Translations under genes and position numbers: made by a program
In this document: piece after piece, positions 36,517 through 45,564 of the stretch
Numbering within the stretch: position 1 is the stretch's first letter
Layout of the letters: each line of letters opens with the position of its first letter
Notes under the pieces: generated by a model
Seen by the model: the letters and a program-made list of their open reading frames with translations, nothing else
Told to the model about the DNA's origin: nothing
Database searches by the model: none
DNA from: Vibrio azureus
GTDB lineage: Bacteria > Pseudomonadota > Gammaproteobacteria > Enterobacterales > Vibrionaceae
Length of the DNA stretch: 64,000 nucleotides
Reading direction: 5' to 3'
Assembly (NCBI RefSeq): GCF_002849855.1
Contig: NZ_CP018617.1
Location: 1,054,001-1,118,000 of the forward strand

Positions 36517-36964
36517 TTCATTATCTCCATACTCGGATTGACTGCTAACAGCTCAATAGCAAGCGAATCCAGGTTATTCCAAAGCATTTTCCCGTTTGAC
36601 CCAACACTACAAAGTGACGTTTATGTCATAACTTTCAGAACAGAGCTTTAGCGTTTTCGAGAATGTGAAAAACGGGCGCGTTACCTGTTATCTCCACGAA
36701 CTAGATGAACATTTTCATACTGTTAAAGCGATGTTAATACGCTACCGCCCTTTACTTATCAGCCACGTAACACACCATCACTACTAAATTCTTGCGGCAT
36801 GGAATGTACTACAAAGCGCATATTTCAGTGCTTGATTTAGATCATTAGATTATTCAAATATTCAAGGGGGTGACTGCGTTCAGCAGTAAGCTAGAGGGAA
36901 TACATAGAATGTCTTTTAGAAGGGTGTTTAGCCCCACTTTTCAGCAGAGCCATAGAGCGGAAAA
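36517..36964. other. Non-coding stretch between the cassette and the intron remnant
   Basis: No gene was seen. The first part presumably carries the promoter of the TIR-like gene. GGGCG at about 36675 and CGCCC at about 36748 are inverted but far apart, and I could not assign them. Confidence 0.4.
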
Positions 36965-37360
36965 CACTAGGCAGGCAGAGCGAAGCCCTAGCCCCGATTG
37001 TGACACGTGACCAAGACTACGGAAAATACTCTGTTTGTATTTTATGTTGGCTTGGTTAAGCCACAGATTGAGGAAGACACGAGCGGAGAGGTTCGCGAAA
37101 TAAAGCAGTTGGAACAGGTTCAACCCACGAGTGACGTGCTTGTCTCTTTGTCATCATACTGACTACCTAGCACTCACCCGATTCATGTGGTTATCAGGAG
37201 GATCACCCTCTTACGATTCAGATCCCAAGTGATTCGTATCGCTCTTCGTTACATTGTCCAAGCCGCTGCTTTATTCAGGCTCGTAGGTTCATCTGGTGAT
37301 ACAAATGGTTCATTCATAAAGCGATGAACAACGCTTCATACGACTTCAGGTAGCACGGAC
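36965..37360 (-). repeat. 396-bp direct repeat: internally deleted group II intron, left copy
   Basis: It is nearly identical, without indels, to 46935-47330. Read on the minus strand it begins at 37356 with GTGCTACCTGAAGTCGTATG, the 5' end of the local group II intron, and follows intron domain I for about 206 bases. At 37150 it jumps to sequence resembling the last codons of the intron reverse transcriptase (SW-EPVPTAL), then runs into unassigned sequence. Domain V is missing, so it cannot splice. Confidence 0.8.
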
Positions 37361-37388
37361 AAAAATGAGTTACAGCAAACCTATAAAA

Positions 37389-38267
37389 TCAAAGACGTTC
37401 AATTGGCATCTTCTCAACAAATTGAATGAAGTTATCTTTTGCAAAGCTCTCTAACTGCTCATTCCAAATTAGGCCAACATCCCATGAACTATTTACCCCT
37501 GACAGTTCCCAAAAAGCGACATGCTCATTCGCAATATGCTTTACACTTGCAGGAACAATAGTGAAGCCCAAATTTGCGGAGACTAGTGCCAACAATGTTT
37601 GAATATCATCAGCCTCTTGAACGACATTCAGCTTTTTCTCATGCTCCTCTAATAGCATGTTTATTTGTTGGCTTAGCCCCTTACCTCGCTCAGGATTAAG
37701 CTGTAAATAATCGATTGAATCTAATGAAAACCACAATTTGTTTTTGTCTATAATTTGGCTTCTATGCGTCGCAAGCACTAAGTGATCTGTACAGAGCTTT
37801 ACGCCTTTCAGCGGGGCTACAGCTGGTAGTCGACTAAAACTGAGATGAAGCTCCCCTCGAAGTAAGAATTCCGATTGTTTTTGAGATGGTATATCGTTCA
37901 GCGTAATGTGGATCTCTGGGTAGTGTTTTTTAAACTTAGCTATGTAATCTGGTGCAAGATGGTAAGAAGATATACCAAAACCTATATTGAGGTTTCCTAC
38001 AATGCCCTTGGCAACTCGTTGGGTTAGACATTTATAAGATTCAAAACTTGAAACAATTCGCTGCGCTTCAGGTAAAAGAGCAACTCCTGCCGCCGTCAAA
38101 CTGGCTCCATGTCTTCCTCTTTCAAATAAAACCACGCCACAAAAAGCCTCAAGACGTTGAATCTTCTTGGTTAAAGCTGACTGAGTAATGTGTAAGTGCT
38201 CTGAAGCTACTCGATAATTACCATCTTTTGCTAATTGACAGAATGTGTGTAAATCATCCAAATCCAT
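37389..38267 (-). CDS. LysR-family transcriptional regulator
   Basis: This 292-residue LysR protein has the N-terminal helix-turn-helix MDLDDLHTFCQLAKDGNYRVASEHLHITQSALTKKIQRLE (residues 1-40), then a periplasmic-binding-protein-like effector domain beginning near GIVGNLNIGFG. It is divergent from the nitrilase-family gene, with start codons 95 bases apart, the classic arrangement in which the regulator controls its neighbour from the shared promoter. The inducer is unknown. Confidence 0.88.
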   Translation of the reverse strand: MDLDDLHTFCQLAKDGNYRVASEHLHITQSALTKKIQRLEAFCGVVLFERGRHGASLTAAGVALLPEAQRIVSSFESYKCLTQRVAKGIVGNLNIGFGISSYHLAPDYIAKFKKHYPEIHITLNDIPSQKQSEFLLRGELHLSFSRLPAVAPLKGVKLCTDHLVLATHRSQIIDKNKLWFSLDSIDYLQLNPERGKGLSQQINMLLEEHEKKLNVVQEADDIQTLLALVSANLGFTIVPASVKHIANEHVAFWELSGVNSSWDVGLIWNEQLESFAKDNFIQFVEKMPIERL

Positions 38268-38362
38268 TCCATGTACTCATTGTTAATGGGAAATTTATTC
38301 ATTATACGGAATCGAATGAGCTTTTTAAAATGACGGATATTCACCGAAAAAAAGGAACAATC

Positions 38363-39322
38363 ATGAAAGATATCCGTGTTGCCACTGTTCAATTTAACCA
38401 CCATGCGAACGATAAAAATTACAACTTATCGATCATTCAAAGTTATGTAGAAATGGCTGCTAAAGAAGGAGTAAAAATCATTGTCTTCCCTGAAATGTGT
38501 GTTACTGGTTACTGGCATGTTTCAACACTGCAAAAGTCAGAGATCGAGGAGTTGTCGGAGTTCATCCCGCAAGGAGAAACTTCTCAACGCTTGCTAGAAA
38601 TGTCTGAAAAATATCAACTCAGTATCGGCGCAGGTTTAATTGAAAAGGATAAGGACGGAAATCTTTACAATTCTTATGTAATGGCAATGCCTGATGGTCA
38701 GATAGCCAAACACAGAAAGCTGCATACGTTTGTCAGCGAACACATGAGAAGTGGTAATGAATACACTGTATTTGATACGCCGCATGGATGCCGTGTAGGT
38801 ATCCTGATTTGCTGGGATAATAATTTAGTTGAGAATGTTCGAATAACAGCATTAAAGGGAGCTGATATTCTAGTTGCGCCTCATCAAACAGGCGGCACGA
38901 ACTCTCGCAGCCCTAATGCGATGGGGGTGATTGATCCCCAACTTTGGCATAATCGTAAACAAGACCCAGAGTCGATTCGTTCTGAAATGCAAGGTTCTAA
39001 AGGAAGAAAGTGGTTAATGCGTTGGCTACCCGCGCGTGCCCATGACAATGGCATGTTCCTGATCTTTAGTAACGGTGTTGGGGTTGATATGGATGAAGTT
39101 AGAACGGGTAATGCGATGATACTCAATCCCTATGGCGAAATTATCGCTGAAACGGACTGCGTCGATAATGATATGGTTATTGCCGATCTCAATGCGAAAG
39201 ATCTAAATATGTGTACAGGCAGACGCTGGATCAGAGGTCGTAGACCTAATCTCTACGCTTCCTTAACGATGGAAGGGAATGAATTGACGCCTTATCAAGC
39301 AAGATTCTCGACGCAAAAATAG
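38363..39322 (+). CDS. Nitrilase-family carbon-nitrogen hydrolase
   Basis: This 319-residue enzyme has the Glu-Lys-Cys triad of the nitrilase superfamily: Glu44 in VFPEM, Lys119 in KHRKLH and Cys150 in GILICWDN. Members hydrolyse amides, nitriles or N-carbamoyl compounds. The RPNLY ending and the insertion around DPQLWHNRKQDPESIR are unlike classical aromatic nitrilases, so an amidase or carbamoylase role is equally likely. The frame is open upstream, but the ATG at 38363 follows AAAGGAACAATC and starts the conserved beta-strand. The divergent LysR gene is its probable regulator. Confidence 0.88.
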   Translation: MKDIRVATVQFNHHANDKNYNLSIIQSYVEMAAKEGVKIIVFPEMCVTGYWHVSTLQKSEIEELSEFIPQGETSQRLLEMSEKYQLSIGAGLIEKDKDGNLYNSYVMAMPDGQIAKHRKLHTFVSEHMRSGNEYTVFDTPHGCRVGILICWDNNLVENVRITALKGADILVAPHQTGGTNSRSPNAMGVIDPQLWHNRKQDPESIRSEMQGSKGRKWLMRWLPARAHDNGMFLIFSNGVGVDMDEVRTGNAMILNPYGEIIAETDCVDNDMVIADLNAKDLNMCTGRRWIRGRRPNLYASLTMEGNELTPYQARFSTQK

Positions 39323-39343
39323 ATGGTGTAACTTATTGAACAG

Positions 39344-39411
39344 TCGCCAACGAATAATAGTTGGCGATTGTATTGTTTCATAAAGAGCCCCTAACAAGCT
39401 TGGGGCATTTT
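39344..39411 (+). terminator. Two hairpins after the nitrilase gene
   Basis: TCGCCAAC pairs with GTTGGCGA (39344-39367). Then GCCCC (39387-39391) pairs with GGGGC (39402-39406), followed by ATTTTTC, which is a likely rho-independent terminator. Confidence 0.75.
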
Positions 39412-39445
39412 TCGTATTTCATAGCCTATCAGCACACTTTGTCGA

Positions 39446-41601
39446 GTAGACGACACTTGTTACCAAGTGCCGCCCCTCTAAGAACCGTACGTGCAACTTT
39501 CACTGCATACGGCTCAAGCCTCCACTAAGGCACCATTTGATACCCAGCAACTTATAACGCAGTCGGGACAGGCTCGTTCCAAGAGTTACGAGCTAGCCTT
39601 TTAGATTTTCTCTTCACCAAATATTCTTGGTATTGAGGGTCAAAAGGGGTCGCCGCATTCCTGATTTTTACGTGTCGCTCGATGGGCACTTTAGCTATTT
39701 GGAACAGATTGAAGTGACAGTCCATGTCCATGATTTTCTGCCAACCGTGAAATTGCCACTGGCCTTTACGATTGAGAAAATACTTATGAACAACCCAGTC
39801 TTTAGACTTGGTTGGATGACGTCTAACTGCCCAGTGCCATAACGCTTGGAATAGTTTGTGGCCGACATACCCGAATACTTGTTTAGCAACACAGTGGCGA
39901 TAGTAATTCGCCCACCCTCTAAGTTTCGGATTTATCAACTTGATAAGATCGTTAACAGGGATGGTTGCGTGCTTTTTAATAAGTTCACGTAGATTTCTAA
40001 GAAATAACAGCGTGTTAGATTTGCTCGGTTTAATGAGCAATTTCCCTTTGTACTTCCTGTGACTGAAACCCAGAAAGTCAAAGCCATCATCAATATGAGT
40101 GACCTTCGTTTTCTCTTCGGAGAGGGTTAACCCTCTTTCTGCCAGAAAGTCAGCAATCAACGGTTTGATATCGTTCACTAGCACTTCCTTTGAAGAGCAG
40201 GTGACTACGAAATCATCCGCATAACCAATAAAGTTGGCCCTAGCACCCATTTTCAGAGCTGTAGATTTTATTTGTTGCTCTATTCCCGCGAGAGTCATTA
40301 GCATCAAGGTTGGAGAGATTATTCCACCTTGAGGTGTACCCTCATCGGTATCATAGAACAGACCCTTATCCACATAGCCAGACTTTAACCATTGCTCTAA
40401 CATACGTTTATCAACCGTGATATTGTCGATAAGCCATTGATGCCCGATTTTGTCGAAGCAAGCCTTAATATCTCCCTCAAGAACCCATTTCGCTGATCGC
40501 TTTAGAGCCAAACATTTGAAACACTGACTGACGGCGTCAGCCGTACTGCGATTTGGCCTAAACCCATAGCTATTGAGGTCGGCAAGCGTTTCGGACACTG
40601 GTTCTAATGCTAGAAGGTGGAGGGCTTGTTGCGCTCTATCAATCATGCATGGAATACCCAATGGCCTGAGCTTACCGTTCTTTTTGGGGATGTAGATACG
40701 TTTGAGTGGTTTTGCAGAGTAAGCCTTGCGGCTCAGTTGATTAACCGCTTTCGTACGGCGTGCATCCGTGTTCCAGATAACGCCATCAATTCCGGGCGTT
40801 TTACTGCCTTTGTTTTGTGAGACTCGCCTGACAGCAAGAAGTTTTGCTGAGCGAGAATGCGTTAAGAGCCACTGTAAGGATTTCACCTTACCGTATTTCT
40901 TTTCTCTCGTTGCTTTTGCGATACGCATTTGAAGCTTTAATACGTGCGCTTCAGCGGATTTCCAGTCGATAGACTGCCACTGAGCACCGTCAGAAGATGC
41001 ACTAATCTCTTTCGAGATCATCATTTGCTTTTCTCCTTAAATAAAGTTCTTCAAATTCTCTCGCAATGGGAGACCAGTCGGAAGTGGGCCCACTTTCGTA
41101 GTCAGGCAGAACCTGTATCTACATCATTACAATGTAGCTTTCGCTTTTTCCGACCTCCTATACCTGCATCACTATCGGTCGCAGAGACTTTCCCAATGGG
41201 AGTGATACAGGCTTACCCTGTTCCGTATGTCACGTAAAATATCAGCTTAGATGCCCACTATAGTGCGGAGAGCACTGCGATCACGAAAGAGTATTGTCCA
41301 ACCTCTTTCCGACTCTCATTGCCTTTTGGCTACAGCGTATTAACCACTTCCGCTGTTTCGTAGCATAACGCACCTTTCATGGATTCACTTACGTTCATCA
41401 TACTGACTACCTAGCACTTACCCGATTCACGTGGTTATCAGGAGGATCTGCCTCTCACGATTTCGATCCCGAGCAATTTAAAATTGCTCTTCGTTACATT
41501 GTCCGAGCCGCTGCTTTATTCAGGCTCGTAGGTTCATCTGGTGATACAGATGGTTCATTCATAAAGCGATGAACAACGCTTCATACGACTTCAGGTCGCA
41601 C
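39446..41601 (-). mobile_element. Complete group II intron
   Basis: Read on the minus strand it starts at 41601 with GTGCGACCTG, fitting the GUGYG consensus, and encodes an intact reverse transcriptase. A perfect 34-base domain V (39482-39515) runs from GAGCCGTATGCAGTGAAAG to CACGTACGGTTC, followed by a domain VI hairpin and a likely 3' end CTAC at 39446. The 5' exon ends TTTTTGTCC. All parts for splicing and retromobility appear present. The 3' boundary is my estimate and may be off by a few bases. Confidence 0.88.
39552..41024 (-). CDS. ltrA: Group II intron reverse transcriptase/maturase
   Basis: The 490-residue protein has an N-terminal RT0-like extension, then reverse transcriptase motifs RPLGIPCMIDRAQQ, YGFRPNRSTADAV, GDIKACFDKIGH, GTPQGGIISPTL and the catalytic FIGYADDF (YADD at 268-271). 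A maturase (GIIM) X domain follows with LRGWANYYRHCVAKQVFGYV. The end (KIRNAATPFDPQYQEYL) is where many group II proteins have a DNA-binding or HNH region; HNH residues are not evident. It lies in domain IV of the intron, with AAGGAG before the start. Confidence 0.93.
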   Translation of the reverse strand: MMISKEISASSDGAQWQSIDWKSAEAHVLKLQMRIAKATREKKYGKVKSLQWLLTHSRSAKLLAVRRVSQNKGSKTPGIDGVIWNTDARRTKAVNQLSRKAYSAKPLKRIYIPKKNGKLRPLGIPCMIDRAQQALHLLALEPVSETLADLNSYGFRPNRSTADAVSQCFKCLALKRSAKWVLEGDIKACFDKIGHQWLIDNITVDKRMLEQWLKSGYVDKGLFYDTDEGTPQGGIISPTLMLMTLAGIEQQIKSTALKMGARANFIGYADDFVVTCSSKEVLVNDIKPLIADFLAERGLTLSEEKTKVTHIDDGFDFLGFSHRKYKGKLLIKPSKSNTLLFLRNLRELIKKHATIPVNDLIKLINPKLRGWANYYRHCVAKQVFGYVGHKLFQALWHWAVRRHPTKSKDWVVHKYFLNRKGQWQFHGWQKIMDMDCHFNLFQIAKVPIERHVKIRNAATPFDPQYQEYLVKRKSKRLARNSWNEPVPTAL

Positions 41602-41877
41602 GGACAAAAACGCGTTACACTAAAAGCTCTGACCCACTCAACTGATATTAGAAAAAGTATCTGAAACTTTAAACCTTAGAGGTTGATATGGAAGTGTTGA
41701 ACAAGAAGTCTTAAAGTGATAGACGCCGAAAGTGTATTAATAATAACCAACAAAAGTCTTGGAAGTGTGTTAAGATGGTTGCTCACCCTACCGCTTAGTA
41801 GGGACTTCTTTTCTTTTCCGAACTCACATCTCGGCACTCCTTAGTAGCCCCCCTAAGCCTTACTGCAGGCTTTAATT
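41602..41877. other. Gap between intron and DUF1611 gene
   Basis: No gene was seen. The intron-proximal part resembles the flank of the right 396-bp repeat (GATATTAGAAAAAG and ATCTGAAAC here, GGATTAGAAAAAG and CTCTGAAAC near 47375-47395). This suggests that the intron copies sit in related target sequence. Confidence 0.5.
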
Positions 41878-43083
41878 ATGTCAATTTCAACTAGAAAGTT
41901 AAGAAACATCTTTCAATTAACTAGAACCGAACATATAAAAAACGACCATAGCCCAACTCGTCCGGAACCTTGGACGCCACTTTGTCATAAAGTTAATCCG
42001 ACGACTCCCTCTGCAATTATTTACTGTGAAGGTAACTTTAATAAAACTGACGGAAAGACAGCGAATGGTTTGGTAAGGCACTCCCACAATTATCGCATTT
42101 TATCTGTCATTGATAGTGAGCTAGCTAGCTTAGATTCCGGTGAAGTTCTTTATGGTACGAAAAATCATATTCCTATTGTGGCCAATATTGAAGAAGCCAT
42201 TATTCAGGCAGAAACAGTTCCTGATTACTTTATTTTTGGGATAGCACCGTCAAAAGGTTTTCTTTCAGATTCTGAAAAGCAAATTATTCTCGATGCTATG
42301 TCATTAAATATGAATATAGTGAATGGCTTACATGAGTTCTTAAATGATGACCCTGTTTTTCGTGAAGCCAGCTTAAAAAATAATGTTCATATTCTTGATA
42401 TTCGTAGACCCAAGAGCAAGGGAGAACTGCAATTATTTAGTGGCAAAATACACACTGTTCAGTGTCCAAGAATTGCGATAATGGGAACGGACTGCGCATT
42501 GGGGAAAAGAACGACTGCGACGATACTGGCGAATGAGTTAAGAAATAAGGGTCTCAATGTTGTTATGATAGCGACGGGACAAACGGGCATTATACAAGGT
42601 GCTCCTTATTGTGTGGCATTAGATGCTGTCCCCTCTCAATTTTGTGCTGGGGAGCTAGAAGCAGTCATTGTTAAAGCGTATGAAGCAGAGAATCCAGATA
42701 TCATTATTATTGAAGGACAGGGAGCACTGAGTCATCCTGCATTCTCTACCAGCTCGTTTATATTACGTGGTAGTTGTCCGACTAGTGTTATTCTACAACA
42801 TGCGCCTAAACGTATGTATCGCATAGATTTCCCAGATATGCCGATGCCTTCCGTTGCCTGTGAGATAAACCTCATAGAGGCGTTCTCCAATACTACAGTT
42901 ATCGGGCTAACTCTGAATCATGAAGGGATGTCTTCAGATGAGATTATTTCCGAAATTAGTTTTTATTCTGCTGAGTTTGACCTACCTGTGACAGATCCAT
43001 TATCTCAATCTAAAGAACAACTGCTTCAGATGGTATTGTCGACCTATCCTTTGTTAGAAAACAAAATATCAGAGCAAAGGTGA
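41878..43083 (+). CDS. DUF1611 family protein, DgcN-like
   Basis: This 401-residue protein belongs to DUF1611. An N-terminal domain with IIYCEGNFNKTDGKTANGL is followed by a P-loop-like GTDCALGKRTT at residues 203-213. Then come ATGQTGIIQGAPYCVALD and IIEGQGALSHPAFS, signature stretches of the family. Family members named DgcN act in D-glutamate catabolism by N-acetylation in marine bacteria; whether this one does the same is inference. Its TGA stop overlaps the GTG start of the next gene by four bases, so the two are translationally coupled. That partner is an amino-acid racemase-like gene, which supports a D-amino-acid role. Confidence 0.82.
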   Translation: MSISTRKLRNIFQLTRTEHIKNDHSPTRPEPWTPLCHKVNPTTPSAIIYCEGNFNKTDGKTANGLVRHSHNYRILSVIDSELASLDSGEVLYGTKNHIPIVANIEEAIIQAETVPDYFIFGIAPSKGFLSDSEKQIILDAMSLNMNIVNGLHEFLNDDPVFREASLKNNVHILDIRRPKSKGELQLFSGKIHTVQCPRIAIMGTDCALGKRTTATILANELRNKGLNVVMIATGQTGIIQGAPYCVALDAVPSQFCAGELEAVIVKAYEAENPDIIIIEGQGALSHPAFSTSSFILRGSCPTSVILQHAPKRMYRIDFPDMPMPSVACEINLIEAFSNTTVIGLTLNHEGMSSDEIISEISFYSAEFDLPVTDPLSQSKEQLLQMVLSTYPLLENKISEQR

Positions 43084-43571
43084 GTTACCCGAAATTAAAT
43101 ATTGACTGTTCAAAAATTCACCACAACGCTAAGTTTCTTATTGAAACACTTGCTTTAAAAAATGTCTCAGTCACACCGGTTACAAAGTCCTGTTTAGGTC
43201 ATCCTATCATTGTGCACATTCTGGTTGATGCTGGAGCAAGTATGCTTGGTGATTCTAGAGTGGAAAATATACAAAGAATGACACATTGTGGGGTTGCTGT
43301 TTCGCAGGCAATTCTCGCCCTGGGCCGTCAAGATGTTTGTGTGGCGGGGCTTATCGCTCCATATGATATGAACATTTTGTCGTCAAGCAGTGATCACTTA
43401 ATTCTCGAAACTTCCCAAAAGCCCTTAACCGTTGGAACGAAAGTTCAATTCACTCTCGATTACAGTGCATTTTTGTCGGCTATGTCATCTAACTCAATGT
43501 ATAAAGTTTTTCACAATTATAACTCTAGAAATAGTTCAAGAGGGAGTGTTTTTCTTGAATCAACATCGTAA
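43080..43571 (+). pseudogene. Alanine/ornithine racemase-like gene with large in-frame internal deletion
   Basis: The 163-residue product joins two ends of a fold-type III PLP racemase (YhfX/ornithine racemase-like, usually about 350-360 residues). Residues 1-70 contain LNIDCSKIHHNAK and VTPVTKSCLGHP with the PLP Lys, then GDSRVENIQRM. Residues about 73-145 match the far C-terminal region, ILALGRQDVCVAGL, SSDHLILET and FTLDYSAFLSAMS. Roughly 190 residues of the barrel are missing without a frame break, so catalysis is very unlikely. The last residues (NYNSRNSSRGSVF) look unrelated. It overlaps the DUF1611 stop by GTGA. Confidence 0.8.
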
Positions 43572-43932
43572 TACATTCGTACTATTTATCATCATTCTTC
43601 TGAACGGTTGTTTATCAAATCAAATGCTACCAAATGAGTTATCTGATTATAGAGCAACGATTATTTCAAGCCGACTCCCACAAAAAATAGGAGCATTAAC
43701 ATTAGTACAAGCCAAGTCAGATACGAATAACATTTCTCTTATTTTTACCAAAAACAAATTTGTTGATATGGATAGTCTAGTTGAGCAAGTCGCTATCGAA
43801 TTTTGTGAGAAAGAGGAAACTAGATATCTATTGAAACGTGGTATTTCTTATCGAATTATAACGTTAGATTCCAGTAATAAAGTAGATAGCCTCAATTCCA
43901 TCTCTTTAAACACATGTATTAATGATGAGTGA
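43555..43932 (+). CDS. GspS/AspS-type pilotin lipoprotein
   Basis: The start is TTG at 43555 behind AGGGAG, giving 125 residues with a lipoprotein signal (FVLFIIILLNGC). The mature part follows the AspS/GspS2 pilotin pattern: LSDYRATIISSRLPQKIGALTLVQAKS, then VAIEFCEKEETR and RGISYRI, with the two Cys residues (FCEKEE and NTCINDE) that form a disulfide in known members. Pilotins carry the type II secretion secretin to the outer membrane. No gsp genes are nearby, so this is an orphan, and the start lies inside the end of the truncated racemase frame. Confidence 0.78.
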   Translation: MNQHRNTFVLFIIILLNGCLSNQMLPNELSDYRATIISSRLPQKIGALTLVQAKSDTNNISLIFTKNKFVDMDSLVEQVAIEFCEKEETRYLLKRGISYRIITLDSSNKVDSLNSISLNTCINDE

Positions 43933-43988
43933 ACATAACAAACATTCAATTGGGATTATCTTTGAAGCTGTTTAAAGCATGGCTTGGT

Positions 43989-44288
43989 TTATAGATGGCA
44001 AACGCACGCTCCTAGATTTTGCAGAGCATTTAGTCTAAGTGGCTTAGGGGCACTTCTGAGCAGAAACTGCAACAAGTTAAAATTCAACTTTAACCCACAC
44101 AAGGTTGCCCATAAAAAAGCAGTTCTTTCAAATCGTTGAGCTTTGGGAGTAGCAACCACGACATATCTGGGGTACACATCATATATGGCAAGCGGGACGT
44201 TAAGTTGCTTAACCAATGGGGGCGATGAAGCAGGTTTGTGGATAAGGCTGAGGTAATAGCCATTGTGCGATGTACCTTTCCCGTCCAT
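43989..44288 (-). CDS. Doubtful small hypothetical protein
   Basis: This is a 99-codon frame with AAGGAG almost touching its ATG, a spacing too short for a good start. It has no recognised domain. The C-terminal LLRSAPKPLRLNALQN looks like translated repeat or remnant DNA. It may be a decayed gene. Confidence 0.3.
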   Translation of the reverse strand: MDGKGTSHNGYYLSLIHKPASSPPLVKQLNVPLAIYDVYPRYVVVATPKAQRFERTAFLWATLCGLKLNFNLLQFLLRSAPKPLRLNALQNLGACVCHL

Positions 44289-44394
44289 ACTCCTTGATAA
44301 TCAGTTACTTACCTAGTCAGTTCGAACATTTAGAGTGAAACAATGCTATATTGAAAGCGTCACATCATCACATCTCCATAAAAGGAATAATACT

Positions 44395-44604
44395 ATGCCG
44401 ACCTATCAGGTCACTTACTTCAACGCGAAACACGCCGTGATGGATAGCGAAGCTATCTTCATGAAAAGTCTAACGAACGCCAAGCGCTCAGCTGAGCATC
44501 ATGCGCCAGAGGGCGCAATGCGAATTGAGATTAAAGATTTAATGGATCAGATGCTAAGTCGGATGACGCTTGATGATGACTGGGTAGATAGCAGTAAAGA
44601 CTGA
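44395..44604 (+). CDS. Small hypothetical protein
   Basis: This 69-residue protein starts MPTYQVTYFNAKHAVMDSEA behind AAAGGAATAATACT. An upstream extension of the frame lacks a ribosome site. The pattern (a beta-strand, then SLTNAKRSAEHHAPEGAMRIEI, then an acidic tail) suggests a small alpha/beta domain. No family was recognised. Confidence 0.6.
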   Translation: MPTYQVTYFNAKHAVMDSEAIFMKSLTNAKRSAEHHAPEGAMRIEIKDLMDQMLSRMTLDDDWVDSSKD

Positions 44605-44617
44605 CGTTGGCTAGCAA

Positions 44618-44833
44618 TCATGATTCGTTTGGAACGTCGTGAATAAATACACAGGTTTGATTCGTTTTTCGTAGTAGCCTTTGACACAGTTTAACTTGTT
44701 TGTCTGACAAGGCTTGCTCACTGTTAAATTGATCTCGTAAACCTGTAAGCATATCTCGGTCCAAGTTGCTCAGCTTTTCGGAATGTAAGAGGAGTGTCGT
44801 ATTGATAAGCTCAGAGAGGTTTCTTGAGCTCAT
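44618..44833 (-). CDS. Small hypothetical protein, second of a coupled pair
   Basis: The 71-residue product starts MSSRNLSELINTTLLLHSEKL, with AAGGAG 8 bases ahead. Its ATG overlaps the TGA of the preceding small gene (ATGA), so it is translationally coupled. It is helical, with no recognised family. Confidence 0.6.
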   Translation of the reverse strand: MSSRNLSELINTTLLLHSEKLSNLDRDMLTGLRDQFNSEQALSDKQVKLCQRLLRKTNQTCVFIHDVPNES

Positions 44834-44994
44834 AGTCCCCACTCCTTATCCCATTTTTTTTGTTCCTCAATCTCTTCTATGCGTTTGCGAACACCCATTG
44901 TTTTCAACTCTTCTGGTATCCGTTTAATCCCTTTCCCTTTCGGATTAATGCTAAATTGCTTCTGCTTTTGTGTCGATTTAGGTAACTTGTTCAT
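44830..44994 (-). CDS. Very small basic protein, first of a coupled pair
   Basis: This 54-residue Lys-rich protein begins MNKLPKSTQKQKQFSINPKG and continues KGIKRIPEEL to EQKKWDKEWGL. TAGGATGATAT provides a ribosome site. The stop overlaps the next start by ATGA. Such a compact two-gene unit could be a toxin-antitoxin or a regulatory pair, but neither sequence matches a family I know. Confidence 0.6.
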   Translation of the reverse strand: MNKLPKSTQKQKQFSINPKGKGIKRIPEELKTMGVRKRIEEIEEQKKWDKEWGL

Positions 44995-45245
44995 ATATCA
45001 TCCTATTTTTGGTGGCTTACTGAATTCCGCGCCGCGTTCATATTGGCGATGAAAACAACAATGATACTACACAAGTCAGAACATAAATGGGCAACAGTAA
45101 TTCAATGACTTTTCTAAATGAGATCAACACGGATTGAACCAACGATTGCAAAAAACTGAGACTCAGGCTTTTAAAAATGTAGCGATTTTAAGCAAAATAA
45201 TTTTAGGTGATTTTATTCAGGTTAGAATAAAGCCATTTCAATTCA

Positions 45246-45446
45246 CTATTTTTTATTGATGTATCGTTCAGCGGTTGCAAAAAGTTTATCGCATGCTTTT
45301 TTCTGTGTTAAATATTCTGATGAACCTTCAGTCATAGACTCGAGAATTTCTTTCGCTTCTTGGTATTCTTTTACCATCGCAGAGAATCGTTCTTCGAAGT
45401 TGTTTTTCTGTGTTTTTTTGCTTGATTTTCTTACTGGTTTTCTCAT
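45246..45446 (-). CDS. Small basic hypothetical protein
   Basis: This 66-residue protein has a very basic N-terminus (MRKPVRKSSKKTQKNN) and a helical remainder (FSAMVKEYQEAKEILESM, then EYLTQKKACDKLFATAERY). It may bind nucleic acid. No family was recognised, and the ribosome site is weak. Confidence 0.55.
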   Translation of the reverse strand: MRKPVRKSSKKTQKNNFEERFSAMVKEYQEAKEILESMTEGSSEYLTQKKACDKLFATAERYINKK

Positions 45447-45527
45447 GTTACTTCTTATCTTATTGCTCCCAAAGTTGATTTTTATTCGTATTTCGAACTT
45501 TCGGAATCTTTATTAAACATAAAGTAC

Positions 45528-45555
45528 AAAAGTCTCCTCGACAGAAGAGACTTTT
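45528..45555 (-). terminator. Terminator of the cold-shock gene
   Basis: AAAAGTCTC and GAGACTTTT form a perfect 9-bp stem with a ten-base loop just after the cold-shock gene stop (minus strand). Confidence 0.8.
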
Positions 45556-45564
45556 AGAAATGTC

